A stretch of DNA of 12,085 bases, from assembly GCA_014534415.1 (NCBI GenBank), contig JACVRM010000052.1:1-12085 (forward strand), given 5' to 3'. The notes beneath the pieces were generated by a model. The model made no database searches. It had not been told where the DNA came from and was given only the letters and a program-made list of their open reading frames with translations. This DNA is from Thermoleophilia bacterium (GTDB taxonomy: Bacteria > Actinomycetota > Thermoleophilia > Gaiellales > Gaiellaceae). Below are positions 11,982-12,085 of the stretch, one piece after another. How positions within the stretch are numbered: position 1 is the stretch's first letter; each line of letters begins with the position of its first letter. The position numbers and the translations under genes are program-made.

Positions 11982-12085
11982 GTGACCGAGCGTCTCTGGG
12001 CTCCGTGGCGGCTCGAGTACGTCACCGGCGGCTCGGGTGACGAGGAAGGGCGCTGCATCTTCTGTGCGGCGCTCGATGCGGCTGA
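11982..12085 (+). CDS. HIT-family nucleotide hydrolase/phosphorylase, N-terminal part
   Basis: The last 104 bases open a frame from GTG at 11982: VTERLWAPWRLEYVTGGSG, then GRCIFC and on to the window edge. RLWAPWRxxY followed shortly by CIFC is the characteristic N-terminus of actinobacterial HIT proteins of the Ap4A phosphorylase/hydrolase group; the two cysteines are half of a structural zinc site. The catalytic HxHxH motif lies beyond the window. Such proteins act in the cytosol on dinucleoside polyphosphates or nucleotide adducts. No clear Shine-Dalgarno is seen. The family call is firm for so short a piece; the substrate is unknown. Confidence 0.85.
   Translation, partial: MTERLWAPWRLEYVTGGSGDEEGRCIFCAALDAA

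Noticed and set aside
11681..12058. 125-codon minus-strand frame over the HIT gene start
   Set aside because: It overlaps the clear HIT N-terminus and is Arg/Ser-rich without motifs.
1..12085. CRISPR array, insertion sequence, or phage structural genes
   Set aside because: No regularly spaced repeats, transposase or integrase domain, or phage proteins are visible; only the corA-end repeat hints at mobility.

Overview
This is GC-rich DNA (coding frames end mostly in G or C) with the look of a soil or sediment actinobacterium. A Thermoleophilia-like lineage (Gaiellales/Solirubrobacterales) is my best guess from gene style and TAnnnT boxes placed 6-9 nt before start codons, as in leaderless actinobacterial genes. 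That placement is inference; no marker gene in the window proves it.

Left part (1-6058): a co-directional minus-strand array. Read 5'->3' on that strand: dgcA (enolase-superfamily epimerase/racemase), dgcN (DUF1611), a secreted clan-A glycosidase-like protein, a YfcE/MJ0936-type phosphodiesterase that seems to start at CTG directly after the glycosidase stop, a tiny LysM membrane protein under two LexA-type SOS boxes, ribonuclease Z, a DUF2007 protein, and the first codons of a further gene. Several of these genes overlap or abut. DgcA and DgcN form a known pair for D-glutamate use through N-acetyl intermediates. A 58-codon acidic ORF on the plus strand lies between them and shares its CTAG stop with dgcA.

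Middle part (6059-9485): a divergent control region with a palindrome and direct repeats, a secreted M43-type zinc metalloprotease with a terminator, tRNA-Arg(CCG), a small multi-pass membrane protein, a 417-bp intergenic region with a nested, RNA-like set of inverted repeats (7892-8000), and a 12-helix MFS transporter.

Right part (9486-12085): a CorA-type magnesium channel with a clear terminator, then about 1.4 kb of sparse sequence. That stretch holds an imperfect ~58-bp direct repeat of the corA 3' end, a 13-bp-period TTTTGTACCC repeat, a possible decayed minus-strand reading frame, a previously unlisted 59-codon helical protein gene, and a second hairpin carrying the same 15-base motif as the 7.9-kb element. 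The window ends in the first 34 codons of a HIT-family nucleotide hydrolase/phosphorylase gene.

The best leads are: (1) the SOS-controlled LysM protein, a probable YneA/ChiZ-like division inhibitor; (2) the two-copy structured intergenic element; (3) the corA 3'-end repeat with its possible integration scar; (4) the dgcA/dgcN pair with its tail-to-tail acidic ORF; and (5) the TAG-CTG junction between glycosidase and phosphodiesterase.
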